Assembly (NCBI GenBank): GCA_964593865.1 | Contig: CAZQKE010000037.1 | Span: forward strand, 1 to 23,128 | DNA: 23,128 bases | Reading direction: 5' to 3' | DNA from: CAZQKE01 sp964593865 | Lineage (GTDB): Bacteria; Chloroflexota; Anaerolineae; JAAYZQ01 | In this document: in pieces, positions 1 through 9,186 of the stretch | How the letters are laid out: every line of letters begins with the position of its first letter | How positions within the stretch are numbered: position 1 is the stretch's first letter | Notes under the pieces: generated by a model | Database searches by the model: none | What the model was told of the DNA's origin: nothing | Seen by the model: the letters and a program-made list of their open reading frames with translations, nothing else | Program-made: the position numbers and the translations under genes

Positions 1-2210
1 TTGACATTGTCCAGGTGTACTTTGGTCAGGAAACAAAAGCCGTCGGCGATATTGATCATGGGAACGTTCCGAGTTTCGCCGTTAATATGCGACGCGCTGA
101 CATTATAAGTAGTGATGTTCCACTCAAGGTCAAGGGTGACATCGCCGCTATCCCCCCCGCCGCTCAGCCCCTGACCGGCAATCACGCTGGTGATATCACC
201 GTTCGGTATCGGCTGGCAAGTCACAGAACCATCGGCATTGATAACTCGAATGGCCTCGCTGCCGGAGCATGAACCTGACACACGCCGTTGCAGGTATGTC
301 GTGTCAGCAGTCAAGGTTACATCGCCGGTATCCCCACCGCCGTTCAACCCGGTGCCGGCATTGACGGCGGTAATGTCTCCATCCGGTACAGTTTGGCACG
401 TCACAGTTCCATCGGCTGCAATCTGCCGGATGGCCTGACCGCTGGTGCAAGAGCCGCTTACTCTCCTCTGGTAGTAGCTGGGCGGTTGTCCACCCAGGTT
501 GTCGGCATCGTCGGCCCGGTCTGCATGGAGATTCTCAACCAGCACGTCGCTATTTACAGTAAAGGGGGGTTGCCCTGCCGTCACCTGAAATTCTACCTGA
601 TCTCCAAAGGTCACCGCGCTGGCAAAAACGGCATCGGCGTTGAAATCGACCGTGCCGTTAAAAGTCGTATTCCCCCCTACCGTTTCGTTCTCGGTCAGGT
701 TGAAATAGTCGGTCAAATCAGCATCGGTCAGGAACGCGCTGGCATCCTGACCGTCCAGTTGATCGGCGTTGAGACCGAGGACCACCTCGGTACTGGCGAC
801 GGTAAAGGGGGGACCGCTGTTATTGTCAAAGGCCGGGCGGCCGTCAAAGGTCACATCGGCGGCAAAGGTCGTCGTCCCGCTCACCACCTGGCCGTCTTTG
901 TCCAGTTGGAAATAATCGGATGAATCCAGGCCGTCCAGCAGGTCGGCGTTCAGATCTGAGACTTTGGCGGGGCCGCTCACGGCAAAGGGCGGATTGGCCC
1001 CAAAGGTCGGCGTGCTGTCAAAGGCCACGTCGCTGCCGACCGTCACCGTCTCACCCGCATCTAGCCGGAAATAGTGCTCCGCCGTCCTGCCGTCCAGCTG
1101 CTCGGCGTTGAGATTGGGGATCAGAGTCGCGTGGGTGACGGTGAAAGGGATGGCGTTGGCAAAGGTGGGGCTGCCCGTGACCTGCTCATCCTCGTTTAGC
1201 GTAAAGAAGCGGCTCTCATCCTTGCCGCCCAGCTGCCCGGCGTTGAGGTTGGGGATCAGGGTCGCGTGGGTGACGGCGAAGGGGACGGTGTTGGCAAAAG
1301 TGGGGCTGCCCGTGACCTGCTCATCCTCGTTCAGCGTAAAGAAGCGGCTCTCATCCTTGCCGCCCAGCTGCTCGGCGTTGAGGTTGGGGATCAAAGTGGC
1401 ATGGTCAACGGCGAAGGGAACGGTGTTGGCAAAGGTCGGGCTGCCGCCGATTGTCTGATCTTGATCCAGGATGAGGAATTCGGTAGAATCTTTGGCGTCC
1501 AGGGTATCGGCATCCAGCCCCGATCCGGCCCCTTGGTCCAAGCGCAAGACATCGCCGTTCAGCTCAAGGGGGGCCACGGCGGTCAAGGGGCCTTGCAGCG
1601 GTTCGCAGGTGATGGAGCCATCCTCATCAATCTGGCGGATGGCTTCCGAGTTGCTGCAGGAACTAACCACCCGGCTTTGGATCAACCGCTCATCTACGGA
1701 GAAGGCGGTTCCCTGCTGGCGCAGGCCCCACCCGGCCCGGTATTGGGTGTCGTTGTCCACCCCATCGGCGAAACCGGGCGGCATATCCTGAATGCCGTCC
1801 CAGGGGGCGGCCAGGGCGTAGTGGGCGTAAGGCGCGGCGTTGAGGGCCACGCGGGGCAGCTTTGTCGGCCCGGCGTCGCCGGGGCACCGGACGGCGATCT
1901 CCAGCCAGCGGGCTTGGCCGTCGAACACGTCCGCGCCGAAATCAAGCCGGACGGTAAAGAGGCCGTCGACGACGGTCACATCTTGGTTGAGGTCCGGCCC
2001 GATCTGGCTGCCCGCCGTCTCATGGTCATAGAGCCGAAAGGTCATGGCGCAGGTTGCGTCCACCGGCTGACCGCTTTTGGCTAACCTGCCCTGGTAGGTG
2101 ATGGCCGTGTCCACCGGGGTTGCCTGTTGCGGTTCTTCCTGAGCAATGCTCACCCCGGCGAGGATGGCCAATGCCAAGATCACGACGGCAAAGATATGAT
2201 AAAATTTCAT
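1..2210 (-). CDS. Secreted tail-fibre-like repetitive protein (3'-truncated by window edge)
   Basis: An open frame of at least 736 codons begins at ATG 2210 and reaches the left edge without a stop, so the C-terminus is missing. A strong Shine-Dalgarno (AAAGGAGG, 2217-2224) sits 6 nt upstream. Residues 1-23 form a signal peptide (MKFYHIFAVV then a hydrophobic stretch ending SIAQ). Residues about 35-135 match a domain common in large secreted proteins (starts ITYQGRL, contains DGLFTV, WLEIAVR and APYAHYA). Residues about 238-375 hold near-identical 45-residue repeats with LIPNLNAEQL and ESRFFTLNEDEQ. Diverged copies follow with NADLLDG and NADQLDG, a motif typical of phage and bacteriocin tail fibres. 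Near 584-690 lie two 60-residue repeats (RRVSGSC, AIRxI-ADG-VTC, GLxGGGDxGDVTL); a third, degenerate copy is near 178-210. It is the last gene visible in the cluster. A receptor-binding or surface fibre role is inferred. The Sec signal is odd for a cytoplasmically assembled particle, so an independent adhesin is the alternative. Confidence 0.85.
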   Translation of the reverse strand, partial: MKFYHIFAVVILALAILAGVSIAQEEPQQATPVDTAITYQGRLAKSGQPVDATCAMTFRLYDHETAGSQIGPDLNQDVTVVDGLFTVRLDFGADVFDGQARWLEIAVRCPGDAGPTKLPRVALNAAPYAHYALAAPWDGIQDMPPGFADGVDNDTQYRAGWGLRQQGTAFSVDERLIQSRVVSSCSNSEAIRQIDEDGSITCEPLQGPLTAVAPLELNGDVLRLDQGAGSGLDADTLDAKDSTEFLILDQDQTIGGSPTFANTVPFAVDHATLIPNLNAEQLGGKDESRFFTLNEDEQVTGSPTFANTVPFAVTHATLIPNLNAGQLGGKDESRFFTLNEDEQVTGSPTFANAIPFTVTHATLIPNLNAEQLDGRTAEHYFRLDAGETVTVGSDVAFDSTPTFGANPPFAVSGPAKVSDLNADLLDGLDSSDYFQLDKDGQVVSGTTTFAADVTFDGRPAFDNNSGPPFTVASTEVVLGLNADQLDGQDASAFLTDADLTDYFNLTENETVGGNTTFNGTVDFNADAVFASAVTFGDQVEFQVTAGQPPFTVNSDVLVENLHADRADDADNLGGQPPSYYQRRVSGSCTSGQAIRQIAADGTVTCQTVPDGDITAVNAGTGLNGGGDTGDVTLTADTTYLQRRVSGSCSGSEAIRVINADGSVTCQPIPNGDITSVIAGQGLSGGGDSGDVTLDLEWNITTYNVSASHINGETRNVPMINIADGFCFLTKVHLDNV
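140..475 (-). repeat. 180-bp (60-residue) repeat pair in fibre-like gene
   Basis: Two diverged copies spaced 180 bp apart (for example TCACAG at 221 and 401 on the plus strand) encode RRVSGSC, an AIRxIxADGxVTCQ motif and GLxGGGDxGDVTL. A third, more distant relative is encoded near 1585-1680. The glycine-rich GGGD/GDVTL segment resembles turns in beta-rich fibre shafts. Confidence 0.7.
1091..1445 (-). repeat. 135-bp in-frame tandem repeat in fibre-like gene
   Basis: Two nearly identical 135-bp units (1126-1260 and 1261-1395) are flanked by matching partial copies (1091-1125 and 1396-about 1445). Each unit encodes 45 residues containing LIPNLNA(E/G)QLGGKDES and FTLNEDEQVTGSPTFAN. Near-identity at DNA level suggests recent duplication or gene conversion inside the gene. 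Confidence 0.85.
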
Positions 2211-2216
2211 CAGAGA

Positions 2217-2224
2217 CCTCCTTT
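2217..2224 (-). promoter_or_regulatory. Shine-Dalgarno of fibre-like gene
   Basis: AAAGGAGG on the minus strand, six bases before ATG 2210. It fixes the start of an otherwise incomplete gene and is one of the strongest ribosome binding sites in the window. Confidence 0.8.
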
Positions 2225-2231
2225 GCGACTT

Positions 2232-2253
2232 GCGGCGGACCACGGTCCGCCGC
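2232..2253. other. Perfect 9-bp-stem palindrome in 5' leader
   Basis: GCGGCGGAC and GTCCGCCGC flank a CACG loop in the 118-bp gap between the FG-GAP gene and the fibre-like gene, just 5' of the Shine-Dalgarno. There is no U-tract on either strand, so it does not look like an ordinary intrinsic terminator. It could be an mRNA leader hairpin affecting translation, an RNA-processing or stabilising element that changes expression between the two genes, or a dyad operator. The function is unknown. Confidence 0.55.
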
Positions 2254-2328
2254 CGACAGATTCACCCGATTCCCAAATCGCCCAAGTTGCGTTCCGCACG
2301 AATGATGCGGGGGAATCCGCGCTATTTT

Positions 2329-5300
2329 TTAGTGCCCTTCTGGGTCGGCCGTATATCCCCGACTCACAAAAGGCAGGTAGGTATCCGGTCGCCCCGTACC
2401 GACCACCAGTTGTAGGTGGGCGTACACCTCCTTGACCTGGGGGCAGGGTTCGGAGCGAACCGTCAGGGTGACATCATACGTGCCGTTGGAAGCGTAGGTG
2501 TGGGTTCCCGCCTGCCACTGGGCCGTCGTCCCATCGCCGAAATCCCACAGGAAGGTCAGGACGCCGCTGCCTTCCTCCACCGCGCCCACGAACCGGATGG
2601 GTTCCCCTCGTCGTGGATCGGGGGTTTTGACATAAATTGTTGGATTCCGGGGCCAGATGCACCATGTCCCCCGCACGCGGAAGGGGGGGCTGACGGCCCG
2701 GCTCAGGGTGCGGCGCAGGCCACCTTGTGCCGTCAGGGGGATGATGCTGATGCGGAAGCGGGCATCTTCGCTGATGGCCTGATCGGTGTTGGCATCCCAC
2801 AAAAAGACTCCTGCCTGCCCCAGGCGCAACGTCGTTGAAGGGGGCGGCGGCGAACCGGCCAGGGGTGTGGCCGGCCTCCAGGTCCCTCCTCCGTCGAGGG
2901 AGTACTCAAAGATCGTTTGGGCGATGGGCAACCCCGGCTCGTTCGTCTTGGTGACGACCCGCGTGCCGTCGGGGCTGTAGAGGCGGTAGGTGATCGTCAC
3001 CGTCGGCGCGTCGGGACCGGCCAGGATGAAGGGTGAGGAGAAAAAGTAGGCGTCGTCCACGCCGCCGGGCCGGTCAAGGGCCAGATAGGGCGGGTTGGCG
3101 GCCAGGGGCATGGCCGTTACGAAATCGTCGCGCAGGTGGGCAGGCCGGGCGTAAGAGTTCTCATACACGCCGATCCCATCCTCACCGCTGAGGGCCAGGT
3201 CCAGGTCGCCGTCGCCGTCCATATCGCCCCAGGCCAGGCCGGTGGTCGCCCGCCGTTCCGCCGACCGCCAGATCCAAACCAAACGCCCCCCGCCCATGTT
3301 GCTGTACACCTGGTCGGCTTCACCGTTGTTGCCCACGGCCAGGTCCAGGTCGCCGTCGTTATCCACATCGCCCCACGCCAGGGCGGTGGTGCGGCTCATC
3401 TCTGCCGAGGTCCAGACCGGCTCGCTGCTCAGGGTGGCGGAGATGTTTTCGTAAATCTGATTGGCCTGTCCATCGTTGCCCAGGGCCAGGTCCATATCCC
3501 CGTCGCCGTCGTAATCGGCCCAGGCCACGGCGGTGGTCGCCATGCTGAACGGCGCGGTCCATTGCAGGCCGAACGTGCCGTCGCCCTCGTTGCGGTACAC
3601 CTGACCGGGCCGCCCTCGGCGGCCCACGGCCAGGTCCGGGTAGGGGTCGCCGTCCAGATCGCCCCAGGCCACGCTCTGCACATCGCCGCAGCCGGTTACG
3701 AACCAGAAGGGGTCGTCGGCCAGATCGCCGTCCCGGTTTTCAAAGACGGCCACGATGTCATCTGCACCCACGGCCAGGTCCAGGTCGCCGTCGTCGTCGG
3801 CGTCGCCCCAGGCCACGCTGCGGCTGTCCAGATATTGGGGGGAGGTCCAATCGGGTGAGCTTTTGTTGCTGCCCAGGTAGACCTGCGTACCCGCCGGTGT
3901 GCCCAGGGCCACATCCAACGCGCCGTCGCCGGTCATATCGCCAAAGGCGACGCCGTGAGGGCCAAAGCCGCTGGCGGCAAAGCGGGTGTGATCGGCAAAG
4001 CGGCCCTGCTCATTGTAGTACATCTCTGCGCCGACGGTATTTTGCCCTGCGCCAAAGAGCAGGTCCAGGCTGCCGTTACCGTCGCCGTCGCCCCAGGCTA
4101 CATCGTTGGCTGCCAGGGGGGCGATGGCGGTCAGATGGGCGTTCAAGGGGGCGGCAAAAGTGCCGAACAGGGAACTGGCGGCAAAGGGATTGGCCGCCGC
4201 CAGGTCCGGGTCGCCGTCGTTGTCCCAATCGGCGGCGGCCAGATCCAGGGCAAGGCTGGGGTACGGCCCCTCGGTGGGGGCCAGGTAGCGTCCGGAGTCG
4301 AAAGAATCGCCTTCGTTGAGATAGATGCGAAACGGATTGAACCCAACGGCCAGGTCCAGGTCGCCGTCGGCGTCGTAATCACCCCATTCGACGCTATAGG
4401 GTGCGGGATCGTCGTTGGGCCAGGCGAGGACGAAGGCCGGGGCAAAGGGCGGAGCCGCTCCGGTGTTGCGGTAGATGCGGACCTGATGGGCGTTTTGCCC
4501 GGTCAGGGCGGGAATGGCCGCCGCCAGATCCAGACGTCCGTCGCGGTCGTAATCGCCCCAGGCCACATCCAAGGGCATGTTGCAATCGTAAAAGGTGTCC
4601 ACCGTCAGCGGTTGGGTGGCGGTGTAGCTCCCGGCGGTATTTTCCAGGAGCCAGAGGACCTCGCGCACGGGGCAATTGGTGTTCGTGTAGGGATTGCGAT
4701 AGTCGTACACCTCCATCACCAGGTCCAGGTCGTCGTCGTTGTCGTAATCGGCCAGGGAGAGCAGGTTTTCGGTCCGCATCCCATAGGTCGCGTAGGGGTC
4801 CAGGATGCAGCGGTAGGGTGCGGTGAAGCTGCCGCCGTCGTTCCGGTAGAGGCGCAGGGTGCAGCCGTCGTCCGTCCATTGGCGGTAGGTGACGGCGATC
4901 AGGTCCGGGTCGCCGTCGCCGTCGGCATCGTTGGGCACAACCCGCAGCAAGCGGTCGTCGGCGAAGGAAAGGGGGCCGATCTCCAAAAAGCGGCTGCCGT
5001 CGGGGCTGCGCTCATAGATAAAGTTCTGAACCGAATCCTCCCACCAGTTGTAGCCGATGGCGATCAGCTCCAACAGGCCGTCGCCGTTGATGTCGGCCCA
5101 GTGCACGTCATGGGCGTAGCGACCGCTGCTCCACAACCGGGCCAAGCCCCCTGCTCCGTTGCGGTACACCGTCGCTCCCCCCGATGCGCCGATGGCCAGA
5201 TCCAGGTAGCCGTCATGGTCGTAATCGCCCCAATCCAGGCTGCCGCTGCCGCCGTAATCATCGGAAGACCAGATCGCCTCGTTGGAGACGGCAGCGCCCG

Positions 5301-6054
5301 CTCCCGGTTGGATGGGGACCTCCACCTCGGTCTCCGTTTCATTGCTGCTGGCCGAACCTTCGCGTCCGTCGGCCAGGGTGTAGCGGGCGAAGGCCAGGTT
5401 CCGCAGGACCGCGCCGTCGTTCTGGCCGCCGACGCGCATGGAAAAGCGGAGGGTTTTGACCTCCTGGGGGAGCAGGACGAGATCGGGCCAGCTGAGCCGG
5501 TGTACCGTCGTGATCGTTTCGGTGTAAGGTTGTGGCCCGCCGGGGCCGGGCATATTGACCGTGACCACGATGACCTCATAGGCGCGGTCGCAATCGGGGT
5601 CGCAGTGGACATCGCGTTCCAGGGGCTTGAGGGGCAGGACATCTTCCACCTGCACCGTGGCGCTGTATTCGCTCTGGTTGGAAAGGACGATGGTGTAGAG
5701 CAGGTCGCCGCCGAGCTGCACGACCGCCGGCGCCGTTTTGAGGATGGACAGATCGGCCTCGCCGGGTGAGCGGGGGCCGGGGCGGGCCGCCGGAACCCAA
5801 TCGGGTGGAGGGGGCGGTGCGGTCACGGTCCGCACCGTGACCTGGGGCAGCGCCACAGGTGGAGAAAGGGGCAAAGTGGCGGTGATGTCCATGCTGCGCG
5901 CGGCGGAGGGGAACCCGGCGGGACCCGATCCGGGAACTGCGCCCTGGGCCGCCGACCCGCTGCCGTGGAGCAGCAGGGCCAACGCTACCCCCAGCAGCGC
6001 AGCGGTCAGCACACCTCCGTAGATTGTGTTGCGTCCCTCACTGCCTGCCTCCAT
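2329..6054 (-). CDS. Membrane-anchored or secreted DUF11 / 14x FG-GAP / PKD protein
   Basis: 1241 residues from ATG 6054. An in-frame ATG at 6099 overlaps the upstream stop by 10 bp but has no visible ribosome site; AAGGGA precedes 6054 at about 10 nt, and this start puts the hydrophobic segment (residues about 12-30) near the N-terminus. After a Pro/Ala-rich linker, residues about 100-245 resemble a DUF11-type surface domain (starts ADLSILKTAPAVV). Residues about 260-965 contain 14 FG-GAP/VCBS-type repeats with calcium-loop motifs such as WGDYDADGDLDLAVG. FG-GAP repeats form seven-bladed beta-propellers in integrin-like proteins, so 14 may make two. A PKD domain (WDFGDGT, near residue 1170) lies close to the C-terminus. 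The job is probably extracellular binding; the ligand is unknown. It lies between the FHA/Ig gene and the fibre-like gene in the same orientation. Confidence 0.9.
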   Translation of the reverse strand: MEAGSEGRNTIYGGVLTAALLGVALALLLHGSGSAAQGAVPGSGPAGFPSAARSMDITATLPLSPPVALPQVTVRTVTAPPPPPDWVPAARPGPRSPGEADLSILKTAPAVVQLGGDLLYTIVLSNQSEYSATVQVEDVLPLKPLERDVHCDPDCDRAYEVIVVTVNMPGPGGPQPYTETITTVHRLSWPDLVLLPQEVKTLRFSMRVGGQNDGAVLRNLAFARYTLADGREGSASSNETETEVEVPIQPGAGAAVSNEAIWSSDDYGGSGSLDWGDYDHDGYLDLAIGASGGATVYRNGAGGLARLWSSGRYAHDVHWADINGDGLLELIAIGYNWWEDSVQNFIYERSPDGSRFLEIGPLSFADDRLLRVVPNDADGDGDPDLIAVTYRQWTDDGCTLRLYRNDGGSFTAPYRCILDPYATYGMRTENLLSLADYDNDDDLDLVMEVYDYRNPYTNTNCPVREVLWLLENTAGSYTATQPLTVDTFYDCNMPLDVAWGDYDRDGRLDLAAAIPALTGQNAHQVRIYRNTGAAPPFAPAFVLAWPNDDPAPYSVEWGDYDADGDLDLAVGFNPFRIYLNEGDSFDSGRYLAPTEGPYPSLALDLAAADWDNDGDPDLAAANPFAASSLFGTFAAPLNAHLTAIAPLAANDVAWGDGDGNGSLDLLFGAGQNTVGAEMYYNEQGRFADHTRFAASGFGPHGVAFGDMTGDGALDVALGTPAGTQVYLGSNKSSPDWTSPQYLDSRSVAWGDADDDGDLDLAVGADDIVAVFENRDGDLADDPFWFVTGCGDVQSVAWGDLDGDPYPDLAVGRRGRPGQVYRNEGDGTFGLQWTAPFSMATTAVAWADYDGDGDMDLALGNDGQANQIYENISATLSSEPVWTSAEMSRTTALAWGDVDNDGDLDLAVGNNGEADQVYSNMGGGRLVWIWRSAERRATTGLAWGDMDGDGDLDLALSGEDGIGVYENSYARPAHLRDDFVTAMPLAANPPYLALDRPGGVDDAYFFSSPFILAGPDAPTVTITYRLYSPDGTRVVTKTNEPGLPIAQTIFEYSLDGGGTWRPATPLAGSPPPPSTTLRLGQAGVFLWDANTDQAISEDARFRISIIPLTAQGGLRRTLSRAVSPPFRVRGTWCIWPRNPTIYVKTPDPRRGEPIRFVGAVEEGSGVLTFLWDFGDGTTAQWQAGTHTYASNGTYDVTLTVRSEPCPQVKEVYAHLQLVVGTGRPDTYLPFVSRGYTADPEGH

Positions 6055-6089
6055 CTCGCATCGTTCCCTTGCGCCTGTGCGCTTCCAAA

Positions 6090-9000
6090 CTAGGGGCATG
6101 GGCGGCTGTACCAGCTGGTCGTGCTGGCCTCCGTCTCCCGCTCTTCGTTCCGCACCGGGTCAATGTACACGGCCACGACATAGTACGCCTTGCCGCACGT
6201 CTCGTTCAGGGCCGTATCGGTCCAGGAAGTGGCGTTGGGATCGTCCACCATGCCCACCGGCAGGAACGAATCGCCGGGCGGCACATCGGCGCGGTAGATG
6301 CGAAAACCGATGATCACACCCCGGTACTGATCGTCATAGTTCCACTCAATCCGGTTCGTCCCGGCGGCTACATCCTCCACCCCCCGGACGCCGTAGGGCG
6401 GCGGAGGCGGCTGCATGGCCGTCACTTCAAACTGCACAAAAGCCGAAACCTGGTTGGCCCCACCGTTGTTTTCGGCGGTGAGCATATAGGAGGCCGCTGC
6501 CGTGACCGGATCGGGCAGGACCACCTCGCCGCTGGTCGGCTGCGCTCCTAGATTTTGAATCGTCACCTTTTCGGCATTTTCCACGCTCCAACTCAGCTTG
6601 ACCCTGGCCCCCACTTCCACTTCATAGAGGTAAACGGTCCCGTTATCGGTCTCGGTCGCGCCCTTGAACACAACGCGGTCCTGGGTCGGGTCCAGCCCCT
6701 CCGCCTTGTAGAAACTGATAAAGGGCGGCGGGAAGGGAGTCGGCGTGGGCGTGGGGGTTGGTGGGACGGTGGGCACGGGCGTCATCGTGGGCGTGGGGGT
6801 CGGTTCCAGAACCGTGACCTCGGCGGGCATACTGCTGCTTAGATCGCCGTTGTAGGCGGTTAGTACGTACAGCGTCGTCTCTTTGGGCGTCACGGTGATC
6901 GTGCCGGACCGCGAGATGGGCGTGGAAAAGACCAGGTTCGGATTTGTTATATCAATTTTGGTGAATGCACCGGAGACCGACCAGGTGAGTTTGACCTGTT
7001 CCCCTTGCCCGCCGACGATCTCGTTAGGCGTGGCCTGGAAGAGCTGAATCTGCGGGGCCTGGGGCACGGGGGAGGGGGTCGGCAGAGGGTTGACGACGAC
7101 CTCCCGCAACAGCGATTTGTTCTCCACCGTGGTTCCGTCCTCGCCGGTTTTGTAGGCGGTCAGCTGATAGGTTGTCAGGCTCGTCGGCTGATCGCCCATG
7201 TTGCCTTTGACCGGCAAGCCCGTCCCCAGGGGGTCAATGCTCACCGTATCGGCCCCCTCCACTTCCCAATCAATGCGTACCGTCTCGCCGACGGTGATCT
7301 CCAGGGGGTCCACGTCAAAACGGATGATGACGGGCGTCGGCACGGGGCGGGCCAGGGCCATGATCCGCAGCGGCTTTTGAACCTCTTCGGGCCAGGAGTT
7401 GTTGCCGGCCGAAAGGGTGAACACCGTGTCTTGCTCTATGGTGTAGGACCGCTGGCCGCTTTGCAGTTCCTCTCCCTCGAAGGTTTCCTCAATGCCGTCG
7501 TACTCTATTTTGACCGTATCGGCGTCGGCGACGCGCCAAAAGAGGGTGACCTCTTCGCCCACCCACACCTGGGAGCGGTCGGCGCGGAATTCCACGATAA
7601 AGGGCTTGACCGGCGTGACATAAACGGCCACTTCTTTGCTCCGGCCCGCCAGCCAGGGAACCAACCGCGAGAGCCAGTTTTCCGCCCGCAGGCGGTAGTA
7701 GCCGTTTTCCGTCGGCGTGTGGACCACCGCTCCCGTCGGTGCGGTCAGCTCCGACGGGGCCTTGAGGGTTTGCCACTGGCCGCCCTCGGTCCGATATTCC
7801 AACGTCAGCCGCAAAAAGAGGGCGTTCAGGTGATTGAACACGCCGCTGGGCGAAAGGCCGGGGAAGCGGGAGGCATCGTAGGTCAGCGTGATCTCCTGGT
7901 TGACCAAAGGTGTCGTCGTATCGGCCTGTAAAGTCGGTTCGGCGGCGGGCCGGAAGAAGAAGCCGACCAAGAGGGCCAGCCCGATGAGCATCATCAGCAG
8001 CATCCAGGGGCCGATGAGAGGTCCCATCTTGAGTTCCCCCAGGAGGGCACGGGGCGCCAGGCCGCCGTCGACGAGGGTGGTGGTGATGGTGTAGTTGTAG
8101 GTGTGCCGCCGCAGGCTCACCAGACGGCGCGTGAGGGGGGTGATGAGGAACGAGACAAAGATCGTCGTCCCTGCCGCGACCCGCACCTCGGCCTGGTTGG
8201 CCCAGGCAACCTCCTGCTCCGTTGCCCGTCCTCCGCCGATCTCTTCGCCGGGGACCAAAAACTCAAAGTTACACCCCTTTTCCGCATCCTCCCCCTGGAG
8301 GCGAAAGAGGGCATTGCTGTTCCCCTTGTTGGTGATCGTGATCTGAGCCTGACCGGAACGTTTCCGGTAGGAGACGTTCTGGCGTTTGGGAGAAAGTTCC
8401 CCCACGGAGAATTCGTAATAAGGGTTGATGTGCAGCAGGGCGTACAGGCGGCTCTGCCGACCGGGATATTCCGGGGAGGTGACGACGACGGAGAAGGGGT
8501 GCGGACCGGCGGTGCTGCTCGGACGGCGGGGCGGGCTGATAAAGATGGTTACGGTCGTCCGTGCCCCTTCGTGTAGGTTGACCGAGGGCGTCAGAATCGT
8601 CACCCAAGCGGGGTCCAACCCCTCCACCTGTATATCAAAGGAAGCAACCAGCCCTCCACCGTTGACGATGGACACTTCCAGGGAGACGGTCTGCTCAACG
8701 TCAACGGTCCATTCGCGTTCGGAAAGGCTGGCCATGACTACCGAGTCGGTCTGATCCGAGGGCAGGACGGCCATACCGGTCGGTGGAGCGACGGGAAGGG
8801 GGGCAGGGGCTGCAGGGGCTGCGGGAGAGACAGGAGGAGCGGCGGGCCGTTCGGCCTGCGACGGTACAGGCTCGCTTTCCTGCAGGATGAGGGTGTAGCC
8901 TCCCAGCTGCAACGTATCCCAGGTGCGGATTTCCGTGGCGGTGTTGGGCGGCAGGGGCTGTTGCCCCAGCATCATCTCATTCTCCCCATCCAGATTGATG

Positions 9001-9182
9001 ATCTGGTAGGGTGGCTGCCGGTGGTCCAACACGGCGTGGAAAAGCGCAATGCGCGGGTCATCCAGGACGAGATCGTTGTCGGGGTGCCGCCCGATGTTGG
9101 TGACACCCCGCTCCGGATCTAGATCGTAGAACCGAATCTCGCCCTGTGGACCGATAATTTCCAAACGGGCTTGCAAGGACAC
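6090..9182 (-). CDS. FHA-TM-multi-Ig-FN3 membrane protein
   Basis: I start this gene at GTG 9182 (1030 residues). A GAGGAAGG ribosome site (9187-9194) lies just upstream, and the FHA domain follows at once. An ATG at 9344 would add 54 residues translated from an interspersed repeat (RKGAKAAKEG), probably not protein. FHA spans residues about 5-100 (NIGRHPDNDLVLDD, then FHAVL). A Pro/Ala linker precedes an Ig-like domain at about 155-260, paralogous to the second domain of the upstream FHA gene, and a further beta domain reaches about 375. A transmembrane helix lies at about 391-411. Beyond it are at least four Ig-like repeats (V-G-V-L-W-V patterns), a Thr/Pro linker and a C-terminal fibronectin III-like domain. 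Predicted topology: FHA inside, a long Ig rod outside. The Arg of the FHA GR motif is kept, but the Ser three residues before His is Ala. Anchoring or display of the neighbouring particle is inference. Confidence 0.88.
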   Translation of the reverse strand: MSLQARLEIIGPQGEIRFYDLDPERGVTNIGRHPDNDLVLDDPRIALFHAVLDHRQPPYQIINLDGENEMMLGQQPLPPNTATEIRTWDTLQLGGYTLILQESEPVPSQAERPAAPPVSPAAPAAPAPLPVAPPTGMAVLPSDQTDSVVMASLSEREWTVDVEQTVSLEVSIVNGGGLVASFDIQVEGLDPAWVTILTPSVNLHEGARTTVTIFISPPRRPSSTAGPHPFSVVVTSPEYPGRQSRLYALLHINPYYEFSVGELSPKRQNVSYRKRSGQAQITITNKGNSNALFRLQGEDAEKGCNFEFLVPGEEIGGGRATEQEVAWANQAEVRVAAGTTIFVSFLITPLTRRLVSLRRHTYNYTITTTLVDGGLAPRALLGELKMGPLIGPWMLLMMLIGLALLVGFFFRPAAEPTLQADTTTPLVNQEITLTYDASRFPGLSPSGVFNHLNALFLRLTLEYRTEGGQWQTLKAPSELTAPTGAVVHTPTENGYYRLRAENWLSRLVPWLAGRSKEVAVYVTPVKPFIVEFRADRSQVWVGEEVTLFWRVADADTVKIEYDGIEETFEGEELQSGQRSYTIEQDTVFTLSAGNNSWPEEVQKPLRIMALARPVPTPVIIRFDVDPLEITVGETVRIDWEVEGADTVSIDPLGTGLPVKGNMGDQPTSLTTYQLTAYKTGEDGTTVENKSLLREVVVNPLPTPSPVPQAPQIQLFQATPNEIVGGQGEQVKLTWSVSGAFTKIDITNPNLVFSTPISRSGTITVTPKETTLYVLTAYNGDLSSSMPAEVTVLEPTPTPTMTPVPTVPPTPTPTPTPFPPPFISFYKAEGLDPTQDRVVFKGATETDNGTVYLYEVEVGARVKLSWSVENAEKVTIQNLGAQPTSGEVVLPDPVTAAASYMLTAENNGGANQVSAFVQFEVTAMQPPPPPYGVRGVEDVAAGTNRIEWNYDDQYRGVIIGFRIYRADVPPGDSFLPVGMVDDPNATSWTDTALNETCGKAYYVVAVYIDPVRNEERETEASTTSWYSRPCP

Positions 9183-9186
9183 CACA

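Noticed and set aside
288..2084. Several plus-strand open frames (288-923, 1266-2084 and others)
   Set aside because: They lie opposite the fibre-like gene, have no recognisable domains, and carry repeats that mirror its in-frame repeats.
3955..5769. 604-codon open frame on the plus strand
   Set aside because: It is antisense to the FG-GAP repeats; repeated GAC/GGC codons keep stops out of the opposite frame. No recognisable domain, and the minus-strand gene is certain.
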